Assembly (NCBI GenBank): GCA_001802125.1
Contig: MGZK01000044.1
Span: forward strand, 1-64,000
Reading direction: 5' to 3'
DNA length: 64,000 nt
Source of the DNA: Geobacteraceae bacterium GWC2_55_20
Lineage (GTDB): Bacteria; Desulfobacterota; Desulfuromonadia; Geobacterales; Pseudopelobacteraceae
The position numbers and the translations under genes are program-made. The notes beneath the pieces are model-generated. The model ran no database searches. It was not told the DNA's origin and saw nothing but the letters and a program-made list of their open reading frames with translations. Positions 18,843 to 28,771 of the stretch are shown here, one piece after another (positions within the stretch are counted from its first letter, which is position 1; the number at the start of each line of letters is the position of its first letter).

Positions 18843-19101
18843 GTGCAATACTCCGCTTGGAATGTCCTCGAACAATGCCGGCACTATATCACCCAAACAG
18901 CCAAAAATCACCAGATTACTTGTGGAGTATCATCAGCCATCACTGCATCCGCCGGCAAGCTACACTTCTGGGAAATAACGGAGTCAAAATTCCGCAAAAT
19001 GGCATACTAACGCCATTTAACGGCAGCCACCTCACAACCGCAGGAAGAACAACACAGCCTAACAACCCGTATTTACTGAAAAATATCATATACAACCGAC
19101 G
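18843..19101. other. intergenic region between cbiET and the riboswitch
   Basis: AT-richer spacer between the divergent cbiET and small-protein transcription units. I see no gene and no convincing cobalamin riboswitch. Short inverted pieces (GGCATACTAACGCC) are probably chance. Confidence 0.5.
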
Positions 19102-19115
19102 GGCACAAAATATGC
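19102..19115 (+). promoter_or_regulatory. candidate sigma-54 promoter
   Basis: GGCAC-AAAAT-ATGC has the spacing of the -24/-12 consensus TGGCAC-N5-TTGC with one mismatch (ATGC for TTGC) in the -12 part and G in place of the leading T. The predicted start near 19127 lies just before the riboswitch aptamer. In Geobacter RpoN commonly controls surface and electron-transfer genes, which agrees, but the site is short and could be chance. Confidence 0.45.
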
Positions 19116-19140
19116 TTGCAACGTGATTACACAGATTACA

Positions 19141-19220
19141 GCGGGATAAACGATACTACTAAACCATCCGCGAGGATGGGACGGAAAGCCCAAGGGTCTC
19201 CCCGAGACAGCCGGGTCGCC
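19141..19220 (+). ncRNA. GEMM-I class cyclic-dinucleotide riboswitch (c-di-GMP or 3',3'-cGAMP)
   Basis: The P2 hairpin is CCATCC-GCGA-GGATGG with a GNRA loop (19164-19179), followed by GGGACGGAAAGCC, the GEMM core with the tetraloop-receptor. The P3 hairpin is GTCTC-CCC-GAGAC (19196-19208), then GCCGGGTCGCC closing P1. The TACTAAACCATCC lead-in and GGAAAGCC core resemble the Geobacter GEMM-Ib variants that bind 3',3'-cGAMP; this comparison is from memory, so ligand choice is open. The 5' strand of P1 is not clear by eye. Its 3' end overlaps the terminator stem, giving an obvious switch. Confidence 0.85.
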
Positions 19221-19254
19221 GAAATATCTCAACGAGATGGCGACCCGTTTTTTT
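19213..19254 (+). terminator. riboswitch-controlled intrinsic terminator
   Basis: GGGTCGCC (19213-19220) pairs exactly with GGCGACCC (19239-19246), then G and seven Ts. The left arm is the closing strand of the riboswitch, so folding of the aptamer and of the terminator exclude each other. Confidence 0.88.
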
Positions 19255-19302
19255 GTCGCCGTACGTTGCGCCAGCCGCGCAATGCCCACTAAGGGGGAGA
19301 GA

Positions 19303-19656
19303 ATGATGGCCCGGCTACCTCGAACAAAAAGCAGCATCGCAGCACTCCTCATCCTCGTATTTGCCCTGATTTTGCCGGCAGCGCCGGCAAATGCCGAAGA
19401 AATACTGTTTCTTTACCGAGGCCCGGAATCGATTTCAGCCAGACCCGAGATCCCGTCCCTTCCCGCCCGCCGCAAGTTCCCGATCAGACTCGACGACAAG
19501 GGGGATCTCCTGATCCAGTGCGGCTGTGCACGCTTTGTGGTCGCATACAACGACCCTCTCGACCAACTGAAACCCGTAGAGCAGCAACGCACGCCACAGA
19601 GGCCGGAAACCGTGGCGATCAACGGCATCAGCGTCACTGCAAGCATTTCATTTTGA
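19303..19656 (+). CDS. small secreted protein under riboswitch control, unknown function
   Basis: A 117-residue protein with a clear signal peptide (SSIAALLILVFALILPAAPANA, cleaved before EEI). The mature part is about 85 residues and contains PIRLDDKGDLLIQCGCARFVVAY (split here: DDKGDLLIQCGC and ARFVVAY), a CxC pair that could bind metal or form a disulfide. I do not recognise the family. The start is ATG at 19303, with GGGGGAGAGA just before; a second ATG follows at once. It is the only gene behind the riboswitch. No lipobox or membrane segment is present, so a periplasmic or outside location is likely. Confidence 0.8.
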   Translation: MMARLPRTKSSIAALLILVFALILPAAPANAEEILFLYRGPESISARPEIPSLPARRKFPIRLDDKGDLLIQCGCARFVVAYNDPLDQLKPVEQQRTPQRPETVAINGISVTASISF

Positions 19657-19696
19657 AGCAGGCCGGAAACGGCCAATTGGTAAACAGAAGGGGGAA

Positions 19697-19726
19697 AGAG
19701 GGGACACGGTTCAACGCGTCCCCTCT
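19697..19726. terminator. hairpin between convergent genes
   Basis: AGAGGGGAC/GTCCCCTCT, a 9-base stem with a 12-base loop, lies between the small secreted protein and the histidine kinase, which converge. Neither side has a T run, so it may act as a weak bidirectional terminator. Confidence 0.5.
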
Positions 19727-19744
19727 CTCCATTTGAAGGATGTG

Positions 19745-22639
19745 TTACAAAACCTGGAGGATCCTCTCCAACAGGGCTTCGGCGGTAAATGGTTTCTGCA
19801 GATAACTGACCTCATCCTCGAGCGTGCCGCCGCGCATGGCCGGGTTCATAGGGTATCCGGATATATAGACAACCTTGAGGGACGGCGCATGCAGAACCAG
19901 CCGTTCGTACAGCTCCGGGCCGTTCATGCCGGGCATGACCACATCCGACACCAGCAAATCGACAGCAACGTTGTTTCCGGCAACCAGCTCCAGAGCCCGG
20001 TGCGGGTCGGCCGTGGCAATTATCCTGTAACCGGCGGCCTCCAGCATTTCCCTGACCATCTCCCTGACCATATCGTTATCTTCGACCAGCAGCACGGTTG
20101 CGTCCCCTGAATGCTTGCCAGTCCCGGCCACAGTGATTTGCGGTTTCATCGAGTCCGGCTGCTCGCAACTGGGGAAATATATATTGAAGGTGGTGCCTTC
20201 CCCCACATGGCTCGTAACGGCGATATGGGCGCCATGCTGCTTGACGATGCCGTAGACCGTAGCCAGCCCGAGCCCGGTTCCATGGCCTACCGGCTTGGTG
20301 GTGAAAAACGGCTCGAAGATGTGGCTCACCACATCGGTGCTCATTCCGCAACCATTGTCCCGGAACGACAGCAATACATATTCTCCAGCCGCCATCCCGG
20401 GATGCATGCGCAGGGATTCACCGTCCATCGTCACGCGGCAGGTTTCGATGTTGATCCTGCCATGAACACCATTGAACGCATCCTGGGCATTGACGGTCAG
20501 ATTGAGAATTATCTGCTCCATCTGCGATCTGTCGGCCTTGATGTATGCCCCTTCGGGATCCAGAATCATATCGATGCGGATACTTTCCCGAACTGTGCGT
20601 CTAAGAATGTCGTTGAAGGAGATTACCACCTCGTTCAGATCGACCGGCTCGGCCGAGACCGGCCGCTGACGGCCGAAGCTCAACAACTGCCTGGTCAAAT
20701 CCTTGGCCTTGTGAGCGGCGGCAATGATGCCTGAAAGCTTTGTCAACAACGGGTCGGAATCGGGAATCGAGGCGACCGCCATTTCGGCATAGCCAAGGAT
20801 GGGAGTCAGTAGATTATTGAAGTCATGGGCGATGCCGCCCGCCAGATGCCCGATCGCCTCCATCTTCTGCGACTGGCTCAAACGCATCTCCAGCTCGTCA
20901 CGCTCGTCTTCGGCCTGCTTGCGGGCAGACACATCACTGAAAACGCCATGGGCAACTCGAACCCCGCCCTGCAGCGTGGTGGCATAGGCGAAATCATGCA
21001 CCCAAATCCAATGTCCCTCTTTGTGCCTGATGCGGTATTGGACATCGTACATGTCATCACCGGCGAACAGCCCCTTGAACGCCTTCAAGACCGCTTGCAG
21101 GTCGTCCGGGTGAACTCTTGCAAACCAGAGCGCCTCTCCCCCGGCATAGATCTCTTCGGGAGTGTATCCCTCGATTTTCTCCGAAACCCGGCTGATAAAA
21201 TAGGTATTGCCATGTTCGTCCGACTGCCAGGTGACGACCGGAAGATTGTCAACCAGCATCCGGTAGCGTTCCTCGGCCATTTTGGATTCAGTTATATCCG
21301 ACACGATATGGACAGCTCCCGTGATCGTGCCGGTACCATCCAGAATCGGATCAACCGAGACCTCAAACCAGCGACCGGAGATCATAAGCTGCATTGAAGC
21401 CCTCTGGCCACTGTCCAGCATCTTCTGGAACGGACAGGTCGCCAGTGGATGGGCTCCATGATGCGCCACTTCACAACAGAGATGCCCAACGACACGATCC
21501 TGATCCTTGCCGAATATGGTTTCGGTGGCCTTGTTGCAACGTTGGATGCGACGATCCAGATCCATGACCCAGATGGCGTCGGCCACGGAGTCAAAGGTAG
21601 ACTGCCAGGAAGCGGCAGCCTGTGAAATTTCCTGCTGCTGTTCCAGCTGACGGCGGTAAACAAGCTCGATGCGTTTGATCTGGCGCAGCAGCAGCATTGT
21701 CAGCGAGATCAAAGCCAGGCAGGCGGCAATGGTTATAAAGCCCTGCGTATAGGTGCTTTTCTTCCAGGAAGCCGTCACCTCGTCGGTGCCCATGTTGGCG
21801 TTGACAACCACCGGAAAACTTTCAAGCGATTCGTAGGAAATAATGCGACCGGCTGACTCCAGCAGCGCCTTGCCGCTGGCGATGTGAAAAGTACCGCTGG
21901 CGTCCTTGGGGAGATAGGTTCTGATCAGGTGGGACTTTTTGAAATCTACCGAGAAGTCGGATTCCTTGTACGGCTGCGACATCAGCATCACGCCGTCTTT
22001 GCGCAGAATGACGATGCGCCCTTTTTTGCCCAGATCGAGCGAGGCGTAGAATTTTTGAAAATACTCCATCTCGAAAGCCACCGCAACCAACCCGTCAAAA
22101 TCGCCATTTGCGGAACGGATCGGTCGCGACAAGAAGAAGCGCCACTTGTTGTTGACCCTGCTTTTTACAGGCCGGGAAAGAAAAGGCGCATCACTATCCG
22201 GATGGCTGCGATGATGAAGAAAGTAATCACGGTCGGCTATACTGGTTTGCCTGGTGATGGTTGCCCGGGTATGGGCAATCAACCTACCTTCCCGATTGAT
22301 CAGGATTATGGCGCCCACCTGCGGGACATTGCGGGGATGACGATCAAGAAAGTCACGAAGATGGACACCGCCCATCTTTTCGATACCGCCGCGGCTCCTG
22401 ATATGATCTATGGTATCCAGCAGGATGTTGTCGGCTTCACTGAAGGAGCGGTCGGCATGCTCCTTGAGAGCCCGGGCGTATCCGCGCGACTGCAGCTCCG
22501 CCGCGCGAATCGTCAGGCGATACTCCACCACGCTCTTCCAGACTGAAAAACCTACGATGAAGATTATCAGCACGGCCACCGAAGCAACTATGGCGCGTTT
22601 GAAAGCACGGTAATTTGTGAGTGGAGAGAGTTGTTCCAT
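19745..22639 (-). CDS. membrane hybrid histidine kinase: dCache, two PAS, HATPase, receiver
   Basis: A 964-residue sensor. TM1 is near residues 16-35, a periplasmic dCache-like domain spans about 55-295 ([33 protein letters not shown]), and TM2 is near 300-320. Two PAS domains follow (about 340-455 and 458-580), then the HisKA box with His605 in GGIAHDFNN, an ATPase domain with DNGCGM and GTGLGL, and a receiver with Asp899 in [11 protein letters not shown]. The second ATG is chosen: GGGG lies seven bases before it but only one before the first. It ends close to the riboswitch gene, on the opposite strand, with no response regulator beside it. The ligand is unknown. Confidence 0.93.
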   Translation of the reverse strand: MEQLSPLTNYRAFKRAIVASVAVLIIFIVGFSVWKSVVEYRLTIRAAELQSRGYARALKEHADRSFSEADNILLDTIDHIRSRGGIEKMGGVHLRDFLDRHPRNVPQVGAIILINREGRLIAHTRATITRQTSIADRDYFLHHRSHPDSDAPFLSRPVKSRVNNKWRFFLSRPIRSANGDFDGLVAVAFEMEYFQKFYASLDLGKKGRIVILRKDGVMLMSQPYKESDFSVDFKKSHLIRTYLPKDASGTFHIASGKALLESAGRIISYESLESFPVVVNANMGTDEVTASWKKSTYTQGFITIAACLALISLTMLLLRQIKRIELVYRRQLEQQQEISQAAASWQSTFDSVADAIWVMDLDRRIQRCNKATETIFGKDQDRVVGHLCCEVAHHGAHPLATCPFQKMLDSGQRASMQLMISGRWFEVSVDPILDGTGTITGAVHIVSDITESKMAEERYRMLVDNLPVVTWQSDEHGNTYFISRVSEKIEGYTPEEIYAGGEALWFARVHPDDLQAVLKAFKGLFAGDDMYDVQYRIRHKEGHWIWVHDFAYATTLQGGVRVAHGVFSDVSARKQAEDERDELEMRLSQSQKMEAIGHLAGGIAHDFNNLLTPILGYAEMAVASIPDSDPLLTKLSGIIAAAHKAKDLTRQLLSFGRQRPVSAEPVDLNEVVISFNDILRRTVRESIRIDMILDPEGAYIKADRSQMEQIILNLTVNAQDAFNGVHGRINIETCRVTMDGESLRMHPGMAAGEYVLLSFRDNGCGMSTDVVSHIFEPFFTTKPVGHGTGLGLATVYGIVKQHGAHIAVTSHVGEGTTFNIYFPSCEQPDSMKPQITVAGTGKHSGDATVLLVEDNDMVREMVREMLEAAGYRIIATADPHRALELVAGNNVAVDLLVSDVVMPGMNGPELYERLVLHAPSLKVVYISGYPMNPAMRGGTLEDEVSYLQKPFTAEALLERILQVL

Positions 22640-22765
22640 ACCCATTCCCCGGAAAAGCCCTGCGTGGAGATTAATTTACAGATATCCGGTTATATAACAT
22701 TGCGTGTGGGTTAAATCCAGCTATTTAAGTCCACCCAACTCGCCAAATGGCGAACATAAAATTAA

Positions 22766-22790
22766 TGGCCGGGAGAACTATTCCCGGCCA
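22766..22790 (-). terminator. typA terminator
   Basis: TGGCCGGGA/TCCCGGCCA hairpin, read on the minus strand after the typA stop, followed by ATTAATTTTA. An additional small palindrome, TCGCCA-AA-TGGCGA, lies at 22740-22753. Confidence 0.8.
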
Positions 22791-22816
22791 CTTGTATTTA
22801 AATATGTGGCTGAATA

Positions 22817-24622
<1,806 letters not shown>

Positions 24623-24644
24623 CGGTAAAGCTCCTCAATTCCTG

Positions 24645-24675
24645 AAAATAAAACGACGGGCATTGCTGCCCGTCG
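24645..24675 (-). terminator. terminator of the roadblock gene pair
   Basis: CGACGGGC-AGCAAT-GCCCGTCG stem followed on the minus strand by TTTTATTTT. It ends the two roadblock-like genes before typA begins. Confidence 0.88.
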
Positions 24676-24756
24676 AAGTATGTGACTATGTCAGGTTTTC
24701 GTTGTTATGGCAAGCATTTACTCACCATACGGCTATAAATATCCTCCAACCCTCCA

Positions 24757-25554
24757 TCATATGCCTTCCCAACCCAGAATCCCGCCTCCCACGACAACCT
24801 CGACCCGCAGCTGATCACCTTCCTTCACCTTGAGTAATTCGGCCACAGCCAGCGTAACCACCAGCTTGCCGTCGTAGGCGTGATCACGGTCGTGCTGGAT
24901 CACGTTGACCGGGATGTGCTTGCCGGCTCCGGTGGCGCGGTTGGTTATAGTAAGCTTCCTGAAGGGACCGGTGTTGAAGAAGTTGCTGATCTCCAGAGCG
25001 GTGTTGCGGTTGACACTGGCACTGTCGGTCATCGAATCCCAGAACGTGCTGGCTGTTTTTTTCATGATTTCGCAGGTCAGCAGCACCCCCTTGGCATCGG
25101 TCAGCGCCCGGTAATCGGAATAAGCCGGGGTGGCAGGCAGGGGACGACGAGCATCGACCTGCTGTGGCGCCTGCAAAACCGGCGCGGCCGGACGGGATGG
25201 TTGCTCCAACAGCTGTTCGAGGGGGAGTTTCTCCAGTTTTTTGATGGCGATATTCAGCGAGATGAACAACAGCTGCACATTTATGGTCGGCTGACAGAGC
25301 ACGACCATGAACATTTTCGGCAATGATTTGATCAGAATCCGTCCCAGCTCGAAGCGGACGTCAAAAAGCTTGACCCCGCCGGTTGCCTCCTGCAGACCGA
25401 CCGCGCCGTCATGCAACATTTCAGCGACTCCGCTGATCATGCCCTGATCAAAGAATGGCGGAAACGAATGCTCCAGCACATTGCCGCGCTCATCCGAAAG
25501 CATACCCCCCATAACACCCGGCACCGATGTCAGTCCCTGCAAGATGTTCTGCAT
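24757..25554 (-). CDS. roadblock/LC7-like domain protein, second of pair
   Basis: A 265-residue soluble protein. The N-terminal 110 residues (SVPGVMGGMLSDERGNVLEHSF, split as VPGVMGGMLSDERGN) have the pattern of a roadblock/LC7 (MglB-like) fold, which often serves Ras-like GTPases. A Pro-rich linker follows (about 115-145), then an unassigned C-terminal domain that ends LVVTLAVAELLKVKEGDQLRVEVVV. It starts one base after the stop of the DUF4388 gene (TGACATG), so the two are coupled. No MglA-like GTPase is nearby. The LC7 call is moderate. Confidence 0.6.
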   Translation of the reverse strand: MQNILQGLTSVPGVMGGMLSDERGNVLEHSFPPFFDQGMISGVAEMLHDGAVGLQEATGGVKLFDVRFELGRILIKSLPKMFMVVLCQPTINVQLLFISLNIAIKKLEKLPLEQLLEQPSRPAAPVLQAPQQVDARRPLPATPAYSDYRALTDAKGVLLTCEIMKKTASTFWDSMTDSASVNRNTALEISNFFNTGPFRKLTITNRATGAGKHIPVNVIQHDRDHAYDGKLVVTLAVAELLKVKEGDQLRVEVVVGGGILGWEGI

Positions 25555-25555
25555 G

Positions 25556-26281
25556 TCAGCCCCCCGCTTTTTTTGCCAGTTCCCGGCGGATGTCGGAATC
25601 TAGCGCGTTCACATTGCCGCTGCCATTGGCGGAAACGCAGAGGTAATGCCGTCTGGAATCAAACAGGAACAGGTGGCGCTCCCCCCCATGCACGGTCACT
25701 GACTTCAATTCGCCAAAACCGGACTGTGAACCGAGCTGCGCAGCGAACTGTGCCAGGAACAGGCCATTGGCCCCCAGAAATTCCGCCTGATAGGAACTGT
25801 CACCGGCAATCGCGCCCTCCTTGGTCATGATCAGCGCCTGTTCGACATCCGGCAGAGCCTTGAGACGGCTGCCCACATCACTCATACCCGCACCCTTTTC
25901 CACTTTCCCGCTCCCGGACGGCAGAGCCGGAACCGCAGCGACATTGGCTTCGTCCAGGCGCCGCAACGCCTCCAACACCAGAAACCCCAACGGTTGTTCA
26001 ATGGTTCTGCTGGTAGTGGACACCTTGGGCTCGCTCCGGAAAGTTCCGGCACCCCACCCCATGATCGAGTAAAAAGCCTCTTCGCCGCTGAGTTCCTCCT
26101 GTTCGGCATGAACCACCTCTCCTTCACGGAAAAAAATGACCCCGCTCTTGTTGCGATGCTCAACCACCAGGCAGCCGGAATAGCGGTTGACACCCTTGAT
26201 CTGGACAATATCGGCCAGCGACATGTCGCTGACGGACCCCACAAAACCGCTCTGTTCCGTCTTATGTGCGTGCTGTGACAT
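25556..26281 (-). CDS. DUF4388 (PATAN) plus roadblock/LC7-like protein
   Basis: A 241-residue protein. The N-terminal 120 residues have the DUF4388/PATAN pattern (GSVSDMSLADIVQIKGVNRYSGCLVV, given here as SDMSLADIVQIKG and YSGCLVVEHRNKSGVIFF, with GEVVHAEQEELSGEEAFY). The C-terminal half (ALPDVEQALIMTKEGAIAGDS to the end) looks like a roadblock/LC7 domain. Such proteins are often part of GTPase or phosphorelay switches. The ATG has GGAG seven bases upstream. It is the first gene of the pair. Confidence 0.78.
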   Translation of the reverse strand: MSQHAHKTEQSGFVGSVSDMSLADIVQIKGVNRYSGCLVVEHRNKSGVIFFREGEVVHAEQEELSGEEAFYSIMGWGAGTFRSEPKVSTTSRTIEQPLGFLVLEALRRLDEANVAAVPALPSGSGKVEKGAGMSDVGSRLKALPDVEQALIMTKEGAIAGDSSYQAEFLGANGLFLAQFAAQLGSQSGFGELKSVTVHGGERHLFLFDSRRHYLCVSANGSGNVNALDSDIRRELAKKAGG

Positions 26282-26499
26282 GGAAACTCCGTTTCACCGC
26301 TGATCAATGTTCTTAGAAAAACACCTGGCACTTCAAACCGAAGAGATTGGCACATTAAATCATAATTGGCATGAATGCAAACATATTTTTATAATAATCC
26401 AATCTTCAATAACATGATATCATTGCACAAATATCTACCAGCATGACACACAGAAGACACTACACTCAAAACACTCCCAACCAGTAAACCATGATTCTA
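26282..26499. other. AT-rich gap before the DUF4388 gene
   Basis: About 220 AT-rich bases with TATA-like stretches that probably hold the promoter of the roadblock pair. No gene or clear operator is seen. Confidence 0.4.
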
Positions 26500-26536
26500 T
26501 CAAACAAAAAGCCGCCTCCGGTCAACGGAGACGGCT
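26500..26536 (-). terminator. terminator of the CoA-binding gene
   Basis: AGCCGTCTCCG/CGGAGGCGGCT stem with a five-base loop and one mismatch, followed on the minus strand by TTTTTGTTTG. Confidence 0.9.
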
Positions 26537-26583
26537 GATATACAAGAGGCGTAACCGGATAAGCCGGTTACAGGCCTGGAAAC

Positions 26584-26988
26584 TTAATGATCATGATAGC
26601 CCAGCACCACCAGCAAACAGCTGCCGTCGGCGATGACATTGATGCCGGCTTCACGACAGAGAGCCACCGCATCGGGATGCTCGGCGCCGGGCTGCATCCA
26701 GATATTCTCGATGCCCTTGGCGATTGCCAGTGGGACCAGCTGCGCGGTCACGGCCGGCGGTGTGATCATCGAAATGCTCTTTACCTCCGCCGGCAGGTCT
26801 CCGATGGTTGCGACGCTGGCCACCCCCTCGATCTCGGTTTCATTGGGATTGACCGGGACAGCCGTCCGGCCGTGCTGCAGGTAGCAGCGCAGCACCTTGT
26901 TGCCGAACTTGTGGCGGTTGGTGGAAGCGCCCACAACGCCGAAGGCGGGTGACTCCAGGAATTTCTCCAGCTGCTGTTTAATTGTCAT
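26584..26988 (-). CDS. CoA-binding protein (YccU-like)
   Basis: A 134-residue Rossmann-fold protein. FGVVGASTNRHKFGNKVLRCYLQHG and VPVNPNETEIEG (split here) are the CoA_binding family pattern, and GIENIWMQPGAEHPDAV is the usual second half. Proteins of this kind bind CoA or NAD-like ligands, and the role is not well defined. The start has AGGAG seven bases upstream. It is a single gene with its own terminator. Confidence 0.9.
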   Translation of the reverse strand: MTIKQQLEKFLESPAFGVVGASTNRHKFGNKVLRCYLQHGRTAVPVNPNETEIEGVASVATIGDLPAEVKSISMITPPAVTAQLVPLAIAKGIENIWMQPGAEHPDAVALCREAGINVIADGSCLLVVLGYHDH

Positions 26989-27026
26989 GATGGTCTCCTG
27001 TCATTGGTTTTAAATATCTAAATGAT

Positions 27027-28451
27027 CTACAGCCTGAACGGTATCCACAGCAGGCTCAGTGAAGCCCCTTCCTTATCCGAGCCGTAACCGAACAGTCCTT
27101 TTAACAGCCTGAAGTCGCTGCCGGATGTAGTCGAGCGGTACGAAACCAGCGGAGAAAGCTCCCAGGCCAGTTCCTGGCCGCGACGCTCCTGCCAGTACAG
27201 GTTCCACAAAAGCGAAACCGCATTATTGCCCTTTTCGTCCCACTGCGCAATAAACAGCCGCCAGAGCGGCGCCCAGTTGCGTTCCACGCCGTCATTCCAG
27301 ATCAGCGATTCGGCCAGCGCCGGCATCGACAGCGAACGCAAGCCAGTCTCGTCCCGCTTCCAGGCGTACAGCGGCCAGAAAGCCGAGCGGGCGCGATCCT
27401 TGCCGGTCTCAGGCCAGGCTTCTTCCGAGTGATTGAATAGAAAATAGAGCAGGCTGGTCTTGTCCTGGGTAAAAACGGCCGACTTGATGGTTTCATGGCG
27501 GTAAATCGGCCACATGACCCAGTTGCTGGTGGAGTCCTTGATCCTGGATTCGGCATAGAAGGGGATGAAGCGCTCGATGCTGTAATCCTTGCCCTGGGCG
27601 GTCACCCAAAGCGGCCAGAGTATGTCGCGCTCGATCACCTGCCCCTGCCCGTCCCGCACGACTCCGCAGAACGGCCAGGGGGCATGGGTCGAACTGCGTT
27701 GCGGAGAAACGGATGAAGCGTAAAAGGGGAACAGGTTCAGGTTTTCGGTGGAGTTGTCGCCGTTCAGCCCCAGGCTTTCGCGGATGTAGAACGGCCAGAG
27801 CACAAAGCGCTTGGAATAAACGCCCTCCTTGGCGGCCTGCCCGTAGAGCGGCCAGAACTGGAAGCCGCTCTCGTTCTCGCCCGAAACCGTGTTGAAGATG
27901 GGATAGAGCCAGTTGGTGGAGGTGGTGCCGTTTTTGACCGTGCGGCCGTAGAGCGGAAAGAGGGTGTAGTGGTATTCGTCGCGCCAGAAGCGCTGGTAGA
28001 TGTCGCCGTGGATCGGGAAGAATGAGCTGTATGGGCCGTACTTTTCCGACTCTCCGCTTATGTAGAACGGGAACAGCATCGCTGAGCGTTTCTCCTCGGC
28101 GCTGCCGGCGCGGCTGACATGCTTCTGGTAGATTTTCAGCACCTGGGTGTCGGAATCACCGCCGGTTGACGAGGTCGAGGCCAGTGGATAGAGGATGTCG
28201 CTGTCGTCCGATTCCTTGTCGTACTGGTTGAAAAACAGCGGCCGGAGGGCTGTTCTGGTCGTGTCGCCGGAGCATTCGCGCTTGAAGAGCGGCCCCAGGA
28301 CCGACAGGTTGCTGTAGCCGGTGGCCGGGCTGCTGCGGTAATCGAACAGCGGCCAGAGCGTCGTAACCGTGCCTTCCCCGGTCGCGGCGGCATGGGCCGC
28401 GGAAGTGATCACCAGCATCAGCATGGCACAGCATACGACAGATATCCTCAT
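27027..28451 (-). CDS. exported WPL-repeat protein of unknown function
   Basis: A 474-residue protein with signal peptide (VVCCAMLMLVITSAAHAA). The mature part contains at least twelve copies of a short strand motif such as LWPLFDY, LGPLFKR, LRPLFFN, LFPFYIS, LFPLYGR, FWPLYGQ, LWPFYIR, LFPFYAS, LWPLWVT and FWPLYAW. The spacing of about 25-45 residues suggests a repeat-built beta structure, perhaps outer-membrane or surface. The start has AAGGAG six bases before ATG; an earlier in-frame start 12 codons away is not used. The family is unknown to me. Confidence 0.75.
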   Translation of the reverse strand: MRISVVCCAMLMLVITSAAHAAATGEGTVTTLWPLFDYRSSPATGYSNLSVLGPLFKRECSGDTTRTALRPLFFNQYDKESDDSDILYPLASTSSTGGDSDTQVLKIYQKHVSRAGSAEEKRSAMLFPFYISGESEKYGPYSSFFPIHGDIYQRFWRDEYHYTLFPLYGRTVKNGTTSTNWLYPIFNTVSGENESGFQFWPLYGQAAKEGVYSKRFVLWPFYIRESLGLNGDNSTENLNLFPFYASSVSPQRSSTHAPWPFCGVVRDGQGQVIERDILWPLWVTAQGKDYSIERFIPFYAESRIKDSTSNWVMWPIYRHETIKSAVFTQDKTSLLYFLFNHSEEAWPETGKDRARSAFWPLYAWKRDETGLRSLSMPALAESLIWNDGVERNWAPLWRLFIAQWDEKGNNAVSLLWNLYWQERRGQELAWELSPLVSYRSTTSGSDFRLLKGLFGYGSDKEGASLSLLWIPFRL

Positions 28452-28771
28452 CAGTTCTCCTTGTGCAACTCGAATAGGCAGCGGCATTATTCCCTATCGA
28501 CCACGGCGAGTCAATCGCGAAAGGGGCGGAGTTGCGGCTAACACGTTCATATCGATTCCGTTTTACCTGATTTGCAGTTATAAGATGGATGCAATCGGAA
28601 ATTGTTTCCTCACAACGACTAGAAAAGATAGTAATAACATCCAAATCATTTTTCACGCAACGACGCGACGACGCAACGAAAGGCTCATAACCGTTTTGGC
28701 AATTGTGATTTGAGGCGTTGCGTGGTTGCGCAAGTTTTTCCGAAAATAATACCTAAAAAAACGGATATTCA
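28452..28771. other. intergenic region with ACGCAACG repeats
   Basis: The gap between the divergent repeat-protein gene and the MFS gene holds two direct copies of ACGCAACG and a distant inverse copy, listed separately. No gene is seen. Confidence 0.5.
28655..28723. repeat. direct and inverted ACGCAACG repeats
   Basis: ACGCAACG occurs at 28655-28662 and 28671-28678, and its inverse CGTTGCGT at 28716-28723. The unit between, CGACGCGACG, adds to the repeat. The inner copy and the inverse can form a large hairpin just before the MFS gene. Confidence 0.6.

Noticed and set aside
18843-19101. Cobalamin riboswitch before cbiET
   Set aside because: Looked for the conserved box and stems on the minus strand and found none.
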